DNA from: Saccharopolyspora soli
GTDB taxonomy: Bacteria; Actinomycetota; Actinomycetes; Mycobacteriales; Pseudonocardiaceae
Assembly: GCF_022678645.1 (NCBI RefSeq)
Contig: NZ_JALBWV010000032.1
Location: forward strand, 1 to 64,000
Length of the DNA stretch: 64,000 nucleotides
Direction: 5' to 3'
Numbering within the stretch: position 1 is the stretch's first letter; every line of letters begins with the position of its first letter. The notes under the pieces were generated by a model. It was given only the letters and a program-made list of their open reading frames with translations. It ran no database searches and was not told the origin of the DNA. Positions 27,136-34,809 of the stretch are shown here, piece by piece. The position numbers were made by a program, and so were the translations under genes.

Positions 27136-27399
27136 TTAGAAGAGTCCGGGCTCGACCTGACCCATCGCTTCGATGAGGCGGATGGCCGTCGGCTTGGCGG
27201 GGACTATTTCCGCTGCTTCGAAGCGCTCGATGTCGGACTCCAGCATCCCGGCCGACTCGGCGAGTCCGGCCTGTGTCCATCCCAGCTCATGACGGATGAC
27301 GCGCACCAGCCGGACCAGGTCCTCGGTGTCGTGGGGATGCTCCACTTCGGACTCCGTCACGAGCGGGGCCGAGCTGAGGTGATCATCGCGTCCAGCCAT
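27136..27399 (-). CDS. XRE-family helix-turn-helix protein
   Basis: 87 residues from ATG 27399, which has AAGGAG eight bases upstream. The HTH core is LVRLVRVIRHELGWTQAGLA then ESAGMLESDIERFEAAEI, followed by AKPTAIRLIEAMG. Small DNA-binding protein, probably a repressor. It is enclosed by the direct repeats at 26923-27032 and 27491-27598, which suggests arrival as a small integrated cassette. No partner toxin is visible in the cassette. Confidence 0.75.
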   Translation of the reverse strand: MAGRDDHLSSAPLVTESEVEHPHDTEDLVRLVRVIRHELGWTQAGLAESAGMLESDIERFEAAEIVPAKPTAIRLIEAMGQVEPGLF

Positions 27400-27490
27400 G
27401 CCTTGAGCTCCTTGCCTCTCATCGCCGTAGTGGTGTCCCACCGTATCCCGCGCGGCTTTGCTGGAGAGCAGCGTAACCGGACAAGGCCAG

Positions 27491-27536
27491 CTCGTGAGTG
27501 GTAATGGTCGTAAGAACGGCCGTTACCACTCACGAG
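27491..27536. repeat. intergenic palindrome, copy 2, overlapping the response-regulator stop
   Basis: CTCGTGAGTGGTAATGG and CCGTTACCACTCACGAG, one mismatch, 12-base loop. Its right arm contains the stop codon and last codons of the LuxR response regulator gene. It is also the start of direct repeat B (27491-27598). Confidence 0.85.
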
Positions 27537-28171
27537 TCCAGGTAGCGGAGTACTGCTAGGACTCTGCGGCTGTAGCCCGTCTGGTGGGCCAGGTTCAGTT
27601 TTTCGAAGATCGCGTTCGCGTGCTTTTCCACCGCGCTCTGGGAGATGTGCAGGTTCTCGGCGATTCCCGCGTTCGTCCGGCCCTGGGCCATCTGGTCGAG
27701 GACGTCCCTTTCCCGGTCCGTCAGGCGGGACAGCGGGTCTCGGTCGCGGCGGACCAGCAGGCGGCGCACCACCTCCGGGTCGAAGGCCACTCCTCCTTCC
27801 GCCACCCGCTGCAAGGCGTCCAGGAACTCGTCGACCTGCACCACCCGGTCTTTGAGCAGGTATCCGACCCGCGCGGAGTTGCTGGTCAGCAGTTCGACCG
27901 CGTAGCGCTTCTCAACGTACTGCGACAGGACCAGCACACCGACCTCCGGGTGCTCATGCCGGATTCGCAGCGCCGCTCGCAGGCCGTCGTCGGTGTGCGT
28001 GGGTGGCATGCGCACGTCCACGACCGCCACATCCGGCTGATGCCGCTGCACTTCGGCCAGCAGGCTCGGTGCGTCTCCGACTGCGGCGACGACTTGGTGC
28101 CCCTCGTCGGCCAGCAAGCGCACCAGACCTTCCCGGAGCAGCGTGGAGTCGTCAGCCAGGATCACCCGCAC
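27530..28171 (-). CDS. NarL/LuxR-family response regulator
   Basis: 213 residues. The receiver domain has MRVILADDSTLLREGLVRLL (acidic pair), VAVVDVRMPP with the phospho-accepting Asp, and LVLSQYVEKRYAVELL..GYLLKDR with the conserved Lys. The C-terminal LuxR helix-turn-helix is LTDRERDVLDQMAQGRTNAG then IAENLHISQSAVEKHANAIF. It is the partner of the kinase upstream, whose 3' end overlaps its start by 10 bases. The very 3' end is duplicated at 26960-27032. Confidence 0.93.
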   Translation of the reverse strand: MRVILADDSTLLREGLVRLLADEGHQVVAAVGDAPSLLAEVQRHQPDVAVVDVRMPPTHTDDGLRAALRIRHEHPEVGVLVLSQYVEKRYAVELLTSNSARVGYLLKDRVVQVDEFLDALQRVAEGGVAFDPEVVRRLLVRRDRDPLSRLTDRERDVLDQMAQGRTNAGIAENLHISQSAVEKHANAIFEKLNLAHQTGYSRRVLAVLRYLDS

Positions 28172-29310
28172 GGCAACTCCGCTTTGATCACCGTCGGTCC
28201 ACCAACCGGACTGTCCACTGTGAACATCCCATCGAGCGCGGCTACCCGACGCGCCAAGCCGGACAGGCCCGCGCCCTGCTCGGATGCCCCACCGACGCCG
28301 TCGTCATCGACTCGAACCACGAGCCACCCCGCTTCCCGATTCACCTGGACGGTGACGATATCCGCGCTGGCGTGCTTGGCCGCGTTCGTCACGGCCTCCG
28401 ACACCACGAAGTACGCCACTGCCTCGACTGCCACGTCCGGGCGCCGCGCCACCTCGTAGCGCAGTTCGATTGGCACCCCGGCGCGTTCGACCAGCACCGC
28501 CAAGGCTGGTTGCAGGCCCCCGGCATCCAGCGCGGCGGGGTACACCTGCCAGGCCACATCGCGGAAATCCCGGAGTATTTCTTGGGATTCCTCGTGTGCC
28601 TGGCGCAGCAGCTCGGCCGTCCGGTCGCCGTCGTCCGCCCGCCGAGCCCGGCCGATCAGCATGCCCAGCGCCACCAGCCGTTGCTGCACCCCGTCGTGCA
28701 GGTCGCGCTCGATGCGGCGGCGCTCCTCGTGGATGGCCGCGACCACATCGGATCGGGTGGTCGAAAGTTGTTCCACCCGTTGGCGAAGCTGCTCCGCGCG
28801 GTCCGGTTCCAGGAAACGCCGGGCCAGCGCGCGATCCAGGGCCGCAGCGCCTGCGATGCCGGTCAACGCCAAATAGGCCAGTACGACGCCGAAAACACCC
28901 AGGTAGGCGGTGAGCCAGATCTTCTCCGAGACGGTCCGGCCCCACCCCTCGAGATCGAGCCACAATTCGCGGATCTCGACCACCGAGGCGACCGCGCCGA
29001 AGAGGATCAAGAACAGCACGATCCCGCCGAGCAGTCCGATCAACCATCGAACCGCCAGGTACCGCAGCGCCCGAGCGCCGTCGGGCTGCCCAGCGTGGCT
29101 GTCGTCCAAGTACCGGGCGAGTCGACGTCGCTCGACATCGGTCAGCGCGCGTACCCCGGCGAACACCCGTGCCGCCACGCGCGGTTTGAGCCGGGGCAGG
29201 ATCAGGACACCGAGCAGCGCCACGCCCGCCCACAACACGTATCCGAGCTCGACGAGTGCGGTGCAGGCGCCCAGCACCACTGCGAACAACACCCGCGGCC
29301 ACCGACGCAT
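28162..29310 (-). CDS. membrane sensor histidine kinase (HisKA_3, NarX-like)
   Basis: 382 residues. The N-terminal half has four hydrophobic spans (LFAVVLGACTALVELGYVLW; LIGLLGGIVLFLILFGAVAS). Dimerisation and phospho-acceptor box: ERRRIERDLHDGVQQRLVAL with His in DLHDG. ATPase: ESQEILRDFRDVAWQ, VSEAVTNAAKHASA (N box) and VDDDGVGGASEQGAGLSGLA (G box). It forms a two-component system with the overlapping regulator. The signal is unknown. Confidence 0.93.
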   Translation of the reverse strand: MRRWPRVLFAVVLGACTALVELGYVLWAGVALLGVLILPRLKPRVAARVFAGVRALTDVERRRLARYLDDSHAGQPDGARALRYLAVRWLIGLLGGIVLFLILFGAVASVVEIRELWLDLEGWGRTVSEKIWLTAYLGVFGVVLAYLALTGIAGAAALDRALARRFLEPDRAEQLRQRVEQLSTTRSDVVAAIHEERRRIERDLHDGVQQRLVALGMLIGRARRADDGDRTAELLRQAHEESQEILRDFRDVAWQVYPAALDAGGLQPALAVLVERAGVPIELRYEVARRPDVAVEAVAYFVVSEAVTNAAKHASADIVTVQVNREAGWLVVRVDDDGVGGASEQGAGLSGLARRVAALDGMFTVDSPVGGPTVIKAELPCG

Positions 29311-29433
29311 GTTCCGAGCCTAGCCACGGCGACAACCTGCGGTTTTCCACACCCCGAACACTGCGCCAAGCCACCGCGAAGTCCCCGGAAAGCCACATAC
29401 CGCGCGTCACCGCCGATTCCTAGCGTCCGGTGC

Positions 29434-30081
29434 ATGACTTTTCTCGCGCAGTCCGATGCCGCCCAACTGGACGGTCTGGTCGGGTGGATCACCGGGCTCA
29501 TGGAAACCATCGGCGGCCCCGGTGCGGGGCTGGCCGTGGCGCTGGAGAACCTGTTCCCACCGATTCCCAGCGAGGTGATCCTGCCGCTGGCCGGATTCGC
29601 CGCGAGCCAGGGCTCGATGAGCCTGCTCGGCGCGATCCTGTGGACCACGGTCGGCTCGCTGGTCGGCGCGGTCGTGCTGTACTACCTCGGCGCGTGGCTG
29701 GGCCGCGACCGCACTCGCGCGATTGCCGCGAAGCTGCCGTTGGTGAAGGTCGCCGACCTGAACCGCACCGAGGCGTGGTTCGCCCGGCACGGCACCAAAG
29801 CGGTCTTCCTGGGGCGGATGGTGCCGATCTTCCGCAGCCTCATCTCGCTGCCCGCCGGGGTGCAGCGGATGCCGCTGCCCAGCTTCCTGGTGCTGACCGG
29901 CTTCGGCAGCCTCATCTGGAACACCGCGCTCGTGCTCGCCGGATACCTGCTCGGGCAGAGCTGGTGGCTCGTCGAGTCCTACATCGGGGTCTTCCAGAAC
30001 GTCGTCATCGGCGCCATCGTTGTCGCGGTCGCCTGGTTCGCTATCGCGCGCATCGTCCGGATGCGCAAGACGCGCGTCTGA
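29434..30081 (+). CDS. DedA-family membrane protein
   Basis: 215 residues. DedA hallmarks: GLAVALENLFPPIPSEVILP (Glu and Pro motif), AILWTTVGSLVGAVVLYYLG, FLGRMVPIFRSLISLPAG (the F/LxR..P..R..xxxxAG motif) and GSLIWNTALVLAGYLLGQSW. DedA proteins are thought to flip undecaprenyl phosphate or phospholipids. The start ATG 29434 gives the normal family N-terminus. Divergent from the sensor kinase. A second DedA gene lies 1.5 kb away. Confidence 0.92.
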   Translation: MTFLAQSDAAQLDGLVGWITGLMETIGGPGAGLAVALENLFPPIPSEVILPLAGFAASQGSMSLLGAILWTTVGSLVGAVVLYYLGAWLGRDRTRAIAAKLPLVKVADLNRTEAWFARHGTKAVFLGRMVPIFRSLISLPAGVQRMPLPSFLVLTGFGSLIWNTALVLAGYLLGQSWWLVESYIGVFQNVVIGAIVVAVAWFAIARIVRMRKTRV

Positions 30082-30177
30082 CCTTCCACCTCGGTCCCAC
30101 CATGCGGTCAACGCCGCGCGAAACATCAAAAAGAACGGCCGACCCCCTTGACGCACCCACGCCAGAAGCCGCACATT

Positions 30178-30213
30178 GTTGCGCATTGCACTCCGTGTTC
30201 TGTATAACGCAAC
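30178..30213 (+). promoter_or_regulatory. promoter with inverted repeat before the ferredoxin/reductase genes
   Basis: TTGCGC at 30179-30184, 18-base spacer, TATAAC at 30203-30208. The inverted pair GTTGCG (30178-30183) and CGCAAC (30208-30213) brackets it exactly, as an operator over a promoter would. Confidence 0.5.
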
Positions 30214-30225
30214 GGAGGTCCCGGA

Positions 30226-30324
30226 ATGTTGCAAGCCTGCCCGATAGCCGACCTGCCACCCGGCGCGTCCGTCCGCATCGAGGTGTGCCACTTCGTCGAG
30301 ACCGAAGTGCGGGAAGTCGGATGA
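30226..30324 (+). pseudogene. truncated Rieske-type ferredoxin coupled to its reductase
   Basis: A 32-codon frame with GGAGG seven bases before ATG 30226. It starts MLQACPIADLPPGASVRIEV, which is the N-terminal strand pair of Rieske ferredoxins, then ends CHFVETEVREVG. The two CxH / CxxH cluster motifs expected around residues 40-65 are absent, so about 70 residues are missing. The stop overlaps the reductase ATG (ATGA), the intact coupling of a ferredoxin-reductase operon. It may now serve only as a translated leader. The family assignment from 20 residues is moderate. Confidence 0.55.
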
Positions 30325-31472
30325 GGACGATCGCGATCGTCGGCGCGTCGCTGGCGGGCTGGCGAGCGGCCCAGGAACTGCGCGAGCAGGGCTTCGACGG
30401 CCGGATCGAGCTGATCGGCGAGGAATCCCACCAGCCCTACGACCGGCCGCCGCTGTCGAAGGACTTCCTGTCCGGCAAGCTCGACGCGCCCGACCTGGCC
30501 CTGGCCGAGGACACCGACCTCGCCGTCGTGCAGGCGACCTGGCGACTGGGGCGACGAGCGGTCGCGCTGGCACCCGGCGACAGCGCGATCGAACTCGACG
30601 ACGGCACCCGCTGCTCAGCGGATGGCGTGGTGATCGCCACCGGCGCGACCCCGAAGACGCTGCCAGGCCCGCCGGGCGTGCACACGCTGCGCACTCTCGA
30701 CGATGCAGTCGCGTTGCGCGACGACCTGCGCGCGGGTGCGCGGGTGGTGGTCATCGGCGCCGGATTCGTGGGCGCCGAGGTCGCGTCGACCTGTCGGGAG
30801 CTCGGCTTGGACGTCACCGTGGTGGAGGCGCTGGACGTGCCGCTGGCGCACGTCGTGGGCACCGAACTCGGCGCCGTTTGCGCGGCACTGCACTCCGATC
30901 ACGGCGTCCGACTGCTGCCCGGCACCGGAGTCCAACAGTTGCATGGCGAACAGCGGGTCATGGCAGTGGAACTGACCGATGGCGCGGTTCTGCCCGCCGA
31001 CGTGGTGGTGGTCGGCATCGGCGCCCGACCGAACACCGACTGGCTGCACGGCTGCGGCCTGACGCTGTCGAACGGAGTTCGGTGCGACGTCGGAGGAGTC
31101 ACCGACCTGCGGAACGTCGTAGCCGTCGGCGACGTGGCCAGCTACGGCACGCAACGGTTCGAGCACTGGACCACTGCCCTGGAACAACCGGCCACCGCGG
31201 TCCGCAACCTCCTCGCTGGACGCACGGTGGCGAATTTCACCGCCGTGCCGTACTTCTGGTCGGAGCAGTACGGGGTGCGAATCCAGTTCGCCGGACACGT
31301 GAACCGGACCGATCCGGTGACGATCGTCGATGGCGCACCGGACGACCGCCACTTCGTGGCGACATTCCAGCGAAACGGCGAAACCACCGGAGTCCTGGCG
31401 ATGAACAACCCCAAGCTGTTCACCAGATTCCGCAGACAACTCGCGGCGAAGCCCACGGTCCCGGTCACCTGA
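30321..31472 (+). CDS. FAD-dependent NAD(P)H:ferredoxin reductase (rhodocoxin/BphA4 type)
   Basis: 383 residues. FAD motif IAIVGASLAGWRAAQELREQ near the start, YDRPPLSKDFLSG (specific to oxygenase-coupled reductases), VIATGATPKTLPG, NAD motif VVVIGAGFVGAEVASTCREL, and VVVVGIGARPNTDWL..VAVGDVASYG. Such enzymes pass electrons from NADH to a ferredoxin serving a dioxygenase or P450. The ferredoxin gene in front is only a stub, and no oxygenase is near, so its present partner is unknown. Confidence 0.92.
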   Translation: MRTIAIVGASLAGWRAAQELREQGFDGRIELIGEESHQPYDRPPLSKDFLSGKLDAPDLALAEDTDLAVVQATWRLGRRAVALAPGDSAIELDDGTRCSADGVVIATGATPKTLPGPPGVHTLRTLDDAVALRDDLRAGARVVVIGAGFVGAEVASTCRELGLDVTVVEALDVPLAHVVGTELGAVCAALHSDHGVRLLPGTGVQQLHGEQRVMAVELTDGAVLPADVVVVGIGARPNTDWLHGCGLTLSNGVRCDVGGVTDLRNVVAVGDVASYGTQRFEHWTTALEQPATAVRNLLAGRTVANFTAVPYFWSEQYGVRIQFAGHVNRTDPVTIVDGAPDDRHFVATFQRNGETTGVLAMNNPKLFTRFRRQLAAKPTVPVT

Positions 31473-31495
31473 TGCAACACGAGACGAGTCCCCGG

Positions 31496-31511
31496 ACGGA
31501 TCCGAATCCGT
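31496..31511. terminator. small hairpin between convergent reductase and dedA genes
   Basis: ACGGAT-CCGA-ATCCGT, six-base perfect stem, 24 bases after the reductase stop. Weak, but the only candidate in the 66-base gap. Confidence 0.35.
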
Positions 31512-31538
31512 GTGTCTACTGTGGATAGCCGGTGGGGA

Positions 31539-32210
31539 TCAAGCCGCCGATTCGACGTCTCCCCGGAGTTCGTCGGCGGTGGTCTCCGCCACGGCCGCAC
31601 GATTCCCTCGGTTTCGCCGCCAGAACCAGATCCCCAGTCCGACGAGCACCAGGAGCGCCGCGAGGATCCAACTGGCCTGGCCCAGCACCTCCTCGATGTA
31701 CTTCGCCGACGCCCCGGCCGCCCACCCGATGCTCACGTGCGTAGCCGACCAGGCGACCGCCCCCAACAGCGACGACACGAAGAACCGGCCGTAGGACATC
31801 CCGCTGGCTCCGGCCGCGGCGGGCATCAAAGTCCGCACCACCGGCAGGAATCTTGCCACCAGAACGGCCCCGATCCCCCACTTGCACAACAGCCGCCCGG
31901 CCCGGTCCCAGTGGTGCTGGCCGAGTTTCCGCACCACCTTGGTCTCGCGCATCTTCAGCCGGTACCGGCGTCCCAGCCAGAACCCGATGTTGTCCCCGAC
32001 AGCCGCGCACACCGCGACGACACCGGCCAGCACGAGGAAGAACCAGAGGTCGGTGACCGCCGCCGAAGCCACCAGCAGCCCGCTTTCGCCGGGGACCAGG
32101 AAGCCGAGCCCGATGGTGCATTCACCGAGTACCAGAGCACCCGTCACCAGCACCAAGAGCGGCTTCGGCAAGCTCCCGACGATCGCCAGGATGTCGCTGA
32201 TGAAGGTCAC
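31539..32210 (-). CDS. DedA-family membrane protein
   Basis: 223 residues. GALVLGECTIGLGFLVPGES has the Glu-Pro membrane motif; AVGDNIGFWLGRRYR, VLVARFLPVVRTLMPAAAGA and FFVSSLLGAVAWSATHVSIG follow. The C-terminus after the last span (FWRRNRGNRAAVAET) is cytoplasmic. It is a different DedA subgroup from the one at 29.4 kb (more like DedA/YohD). Single gene, convergent with the reductase. Confidence 0.92.
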   Translation of the reverse strand: MTFISDILAIVGSLPKPLLVLVTGALVLGECTIGLGFLVPGESGLLVASAAVTDLWFFLVLAGVVAVCAAVGDNIGFWLGRRYRLKMRETKVVRKLGQHHWDRAGRLLCKWGIGAVLVARFLPVVRTLMPAAAGASGMSYGRFFVSSLLGAVAWSATHVSIGWAAGASAKYIEEVLGQASWILAALLVLVGLGIWFWRRNRGNRAAVAETTADELRGDVESAA

Positions 32211-32321
32211 GAAACTCGCTCCTCGGCATGCGTGCGGAACGGACGGGCGTCACGCTACCGGCGTAATCATGCCCAGGTCTCCGGAATGCCCCCTACCCGC
32301 CCCTGAGACCTCCGAAGTAGC

Positions 32322-32339
32322 CGGGATCTCACGATCCCG
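32322..32339 (-). terminator. hairpin downstream of dacB
   Basis: CGGGATC-TCAC-GATCCCG, seven-base perfect stem, six bases after the dacB stop. No T run, as is usual in these genomes. Confidence 0.5.
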
Positions 32340-32345
32340 TCGGGG

Positions 32346-33926
32346 TCAGCACGCCTTCACCCACGAACATTCCAGGGTGCTTTCGTCAACCCGCGTGCTC
32401 GGGTCGTCGGGCGCCGTCCTCGGCGGCGCCACGTGCGATCCACCGCGCGGCTGGTCCTCGGCACCGTCGTACTCGGCCAACCGGATCGCGATCGCGTCCT
32501 CCAGATCCTCCGGCGCGTCCGACAGGTAATCGTTGAACATCACCGAGAAGACCAGCTCTCGACCGTTGGCGGCGGTGACGTAGCCGGACAGCGACGTGAC
32601 GCCGGTCAGCGACCCGGTCTTGGCGCGCACGTTGTTCTGCGCCGCGGTCCCGGCCATCCGATTGCGCAGCGTGCCGCCGACCATGCGATCCGCCACCCCG
32701 GCCACCGGCAGCGCGTCGTACCAGGACTGGAACCAAGGGCGCTGGCGCGCGTTGTCGAGCAGCACGGTCAGCTGTTCCGGCGTCACGTTGTCCATAGCGG
32801 ACAGACCGGAGCCGTCCACCAGGCGCAACACCCGCGGATCCAGGCCCAGTCCGCTCAGCTTCTCGCTCAGCACTTCGAGCCCGGCCCCCCAGCTCCCCGC
32901 ACCGCGGACCGCTCTCCCCATCGCCTTCACCAGCACTTCGGCGTGCCCGTTGTTGCTCAACTTCAGAAACGGCACGAGCAGCTCCCGCAGCGGGATGGAC
33001 TGCCGTTCGGCCAGCACCCGCGCATCGCCCGGCGCCGTGCCGGCCCCGGTCCCCTGGACCGTCACCCCATGCGCGGCGAGCGCGCGGGCGAAGACATCGG
33101 CGGCATACGCGGACGGGTCCTGGACCGTGGTGAAGTCCTCGAAGGGTTGCGCACCGACCGGAACGGTCCCGCTCACCACGACTCGGGATCCGCCGTGGTC
33201 GCGCTGCACGGTCACGTCGGGCTCGCCGCCCGCAGCGGACGTGGTGGTCTGGTTGTCGATCTGCACGGCATCGGTCGCCGGGTCGAGCTGCACCGCAGCG
33301 GGCTGACCTTCGGCGGTCGGGCTGATCCGCACGATGGCCGTTCCGGCGTCGAAATCGGTGTTGGGCGCCACCGTCAGCGCCGACACCGGCGCCGCGTAGT
33401 AGTACGGCTCGTCGTCCCAGGCCCATCCGGTGCCCAGCGGCACGTCGTCGAACCAGGTGTCGTCGGTGCGCAGACGTCCCTGCACGACCCGGATGCCGGA
33501 CTCCGCCACCTGCGCCGCGAGGCGGTCGTAGTCGGCCGCGAGCAGCGTCGGATCCCCCGTGCCGCGCAGGTAGAGGTCACCGTGCAACACCGAGCCCTGC
33601 TGCGCCGCGCTGGTCAGCACATCGGTGCGGAACCGGTAGTCCGGCCCCAGGGTTTCCAGCGCGGCAGCCGAGGTGAGCAGCTTCGCGTTCGACGCCGGGG
33701 TCGCGCGATCCGCCGCCTGCCTGCTGTAGAGCACCTCGTCGGTGGCCGGGTCGCGCACCACGACTCCGGCGTGCGAGCCGTTCAGCCGCTGGTCGGCGAG
33801 GATGTCGTCGAGATCGACCCGCAGCGCGTCCGGCCCGCTGGGGGCAGCACCGGACGGCGCCACGAAGGCGAACGGAACACCAAGCGCCACCGCCAAACCG
33901 AACGCCAAACCCCATCGTCGCCGCAT
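32346..33926 (-). CDS. dacB: D-alanyl-D-alanine carboxypeptidase/endopeptidase (PBP4)
   Basis: 526 residues, exported (signal peptide WGLAFGLAVALGVPFAFVAP). The penicillin-binding triad is complete: Ser79-x-x-Lys in ATPASNAKLLTS, SNN in FLKLSNNGHAEVLVKAMG and KTGS in VRAKTGSLTGVTSLSGYV. A large insert between the first two motifs is typical of class C, type 4 proteins. It trims or cleaves peptidoglycan cross-links. Monocistronic, divergent from nothing obvious. Confidence 0.94.
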   Translation of the reverse strand: MRRRWGLAFGLAVALGVPFAFVAPSGAAPSGPDALRVDLDDILADQRLNGSHAGVVVRDPATDEVLYSRQAADRATPASNAKLLTSAAALETLGPDYRFRTDVLTSAAQQGSVLHGDLYLRGTGDPTLLAADYDRLAAQVAESGIRVVQGRLRTDDTWFDDVPLGTGWAWDDEPYYYAAPVSALTVAPNTDFDAGTAIVRISPTAEGQPAAVQLDPATDAVQIDNQTTTSAAGGEPDVTVQRDHGGSRVVVSGTVPVGAQPFEDFTTVQDPSAYAADVFARALAAHGVTVQGTGAGTAPGDARVLAERQSIPLRELLVPFLKLSNNGHAEVLVKAMGRAVRGAGSWGAGLEVLSEKLSGLGLDPRVLRLVDGSGLSAMDNVTPEQLTVLLDNARQRPWFQSWYDALPVAGVADRMVGGTLRNRMAGTAAQNNVRAKTGSLTGVTSLSGYVTAANGRELVFSVMFNDYLSDAPEDLEDAIAIRLAEYDGAEDQPRGGSHVAPPRTAPDDPSTRVDESTLECSWVKAC

Positions 33927-34001
33927 CGCGCTGCTCCTTCGGCTCGCCCGAACAAGTCATGCAGCGTAGACAGGCCATCACGGACGGTCAACGAAACCCG
34001 C

Positions 34002-34556
34002 TCAGTTGGCGGCAATAGCAGTCGCCATGGCCAGCAGCGCCCCACCGCAGCACCGCTCGAAGACCTTGCGTCGACTCGGGTCCGCGAGCAGCGCGGAAAG
34101 CCACCGAACCGAGGGGACCACGATCATCCACCACACGCCGAACGCGGTCACCGCGACACCGCTGAGCAGCGCCGCCTGCGCCACCGGCTCGGCCGCCGGG
34201 TCCATGGCCTGCGGCAACAGCGTCAGGAAGGTCAACATCACCTTCGGGTTGAGCACATCGGTCAGCAGCCCGCGCAGGAAGACCGCACCGCCGGAACGAG
34301 GAGTGTCCACAGTGGGCGCATCCGGCACCGCACCGGCTGCTCGCAAGATCTGCACGCCCATCCAGGCCAAGTAAGCCACCCCCAGCACCTTCACGACCAG
34401 CAGCGCCGCAGGTGCGCTCGCCACCAGCGCGGAGAGCCCGAGGGTCGCCGCCGTGGCGTGCAGCAGCAGACCGCAGGTCACCCCGGCCGCGGCGAGCCAG
34501 CCCCAGCGCGCGCCGTTCGCGGCGTTGCGGGTGACGAGCACGAAATCCGGCCCCGC
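34002..34556 (-). pseudogene. LysE/RhtB-family amino acid exporter, 5' end deleted
   Basis: From GPDFVLVTRNAANG onward this is a LysE-type exporter: WGWLAAAGVTCGLLLHATAA, LGVAYLAWMGVQILRAAGA, FLRGLLTDVLNPKVMLTFLT and VWWMIVVPSVRWLSALL. A normal protein has some 15-20 residues more, forming the first span before PGPDF. Here the frame runs instead into the antisense of an lrp gene at about 34556. A GTG within that sequence could start a short form, but the first span would be broken. Probably inactive. Confidence 0.75.
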
Positions 34557-34763
34557 TCGCTGCTGCACGTCAGCGGTCAGGCCGACTTCCTGCTGCACGT
34601 GGCGGTCGCCGACACCAAGCGGTTGCAGGAGTTCCTGGTGGACAAGCTCGCCTCCCGCACCGAGGTCCGCCACTTCACCAGTTCGATCGTCCTGGAGCAA
34701 CTGCACACCAAGGCCCTGACCGCACCACAACACCTGCGCCCCAAACGCCGCCGATCGCGGTGA
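34554..34763 (+). pseudogene. Lrp/AsnC-family regulator, only the C-terminal domain left
   Basis: About 69 codons: RSLLHVSGQADFLLHVAVAD then TKRLQEFLVDKL, EVRHFTSSIVLEQLHTKALT and the stop at 34763. This is the end of the ligand-binding RAM/AsnC domain. The helix-turn-helix and half of the effector domain are gone. lrp and lysE are usually divergent neighbours, and both lack exactly the ends that would face each other, so one deletion explains both. Confidence 0.75.
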
Positions 34764-34809
34764 GGGGCGAAAACGGCAACCCCGAAAGGGCGCCCGAAAC
34801 CGTGCGCGA

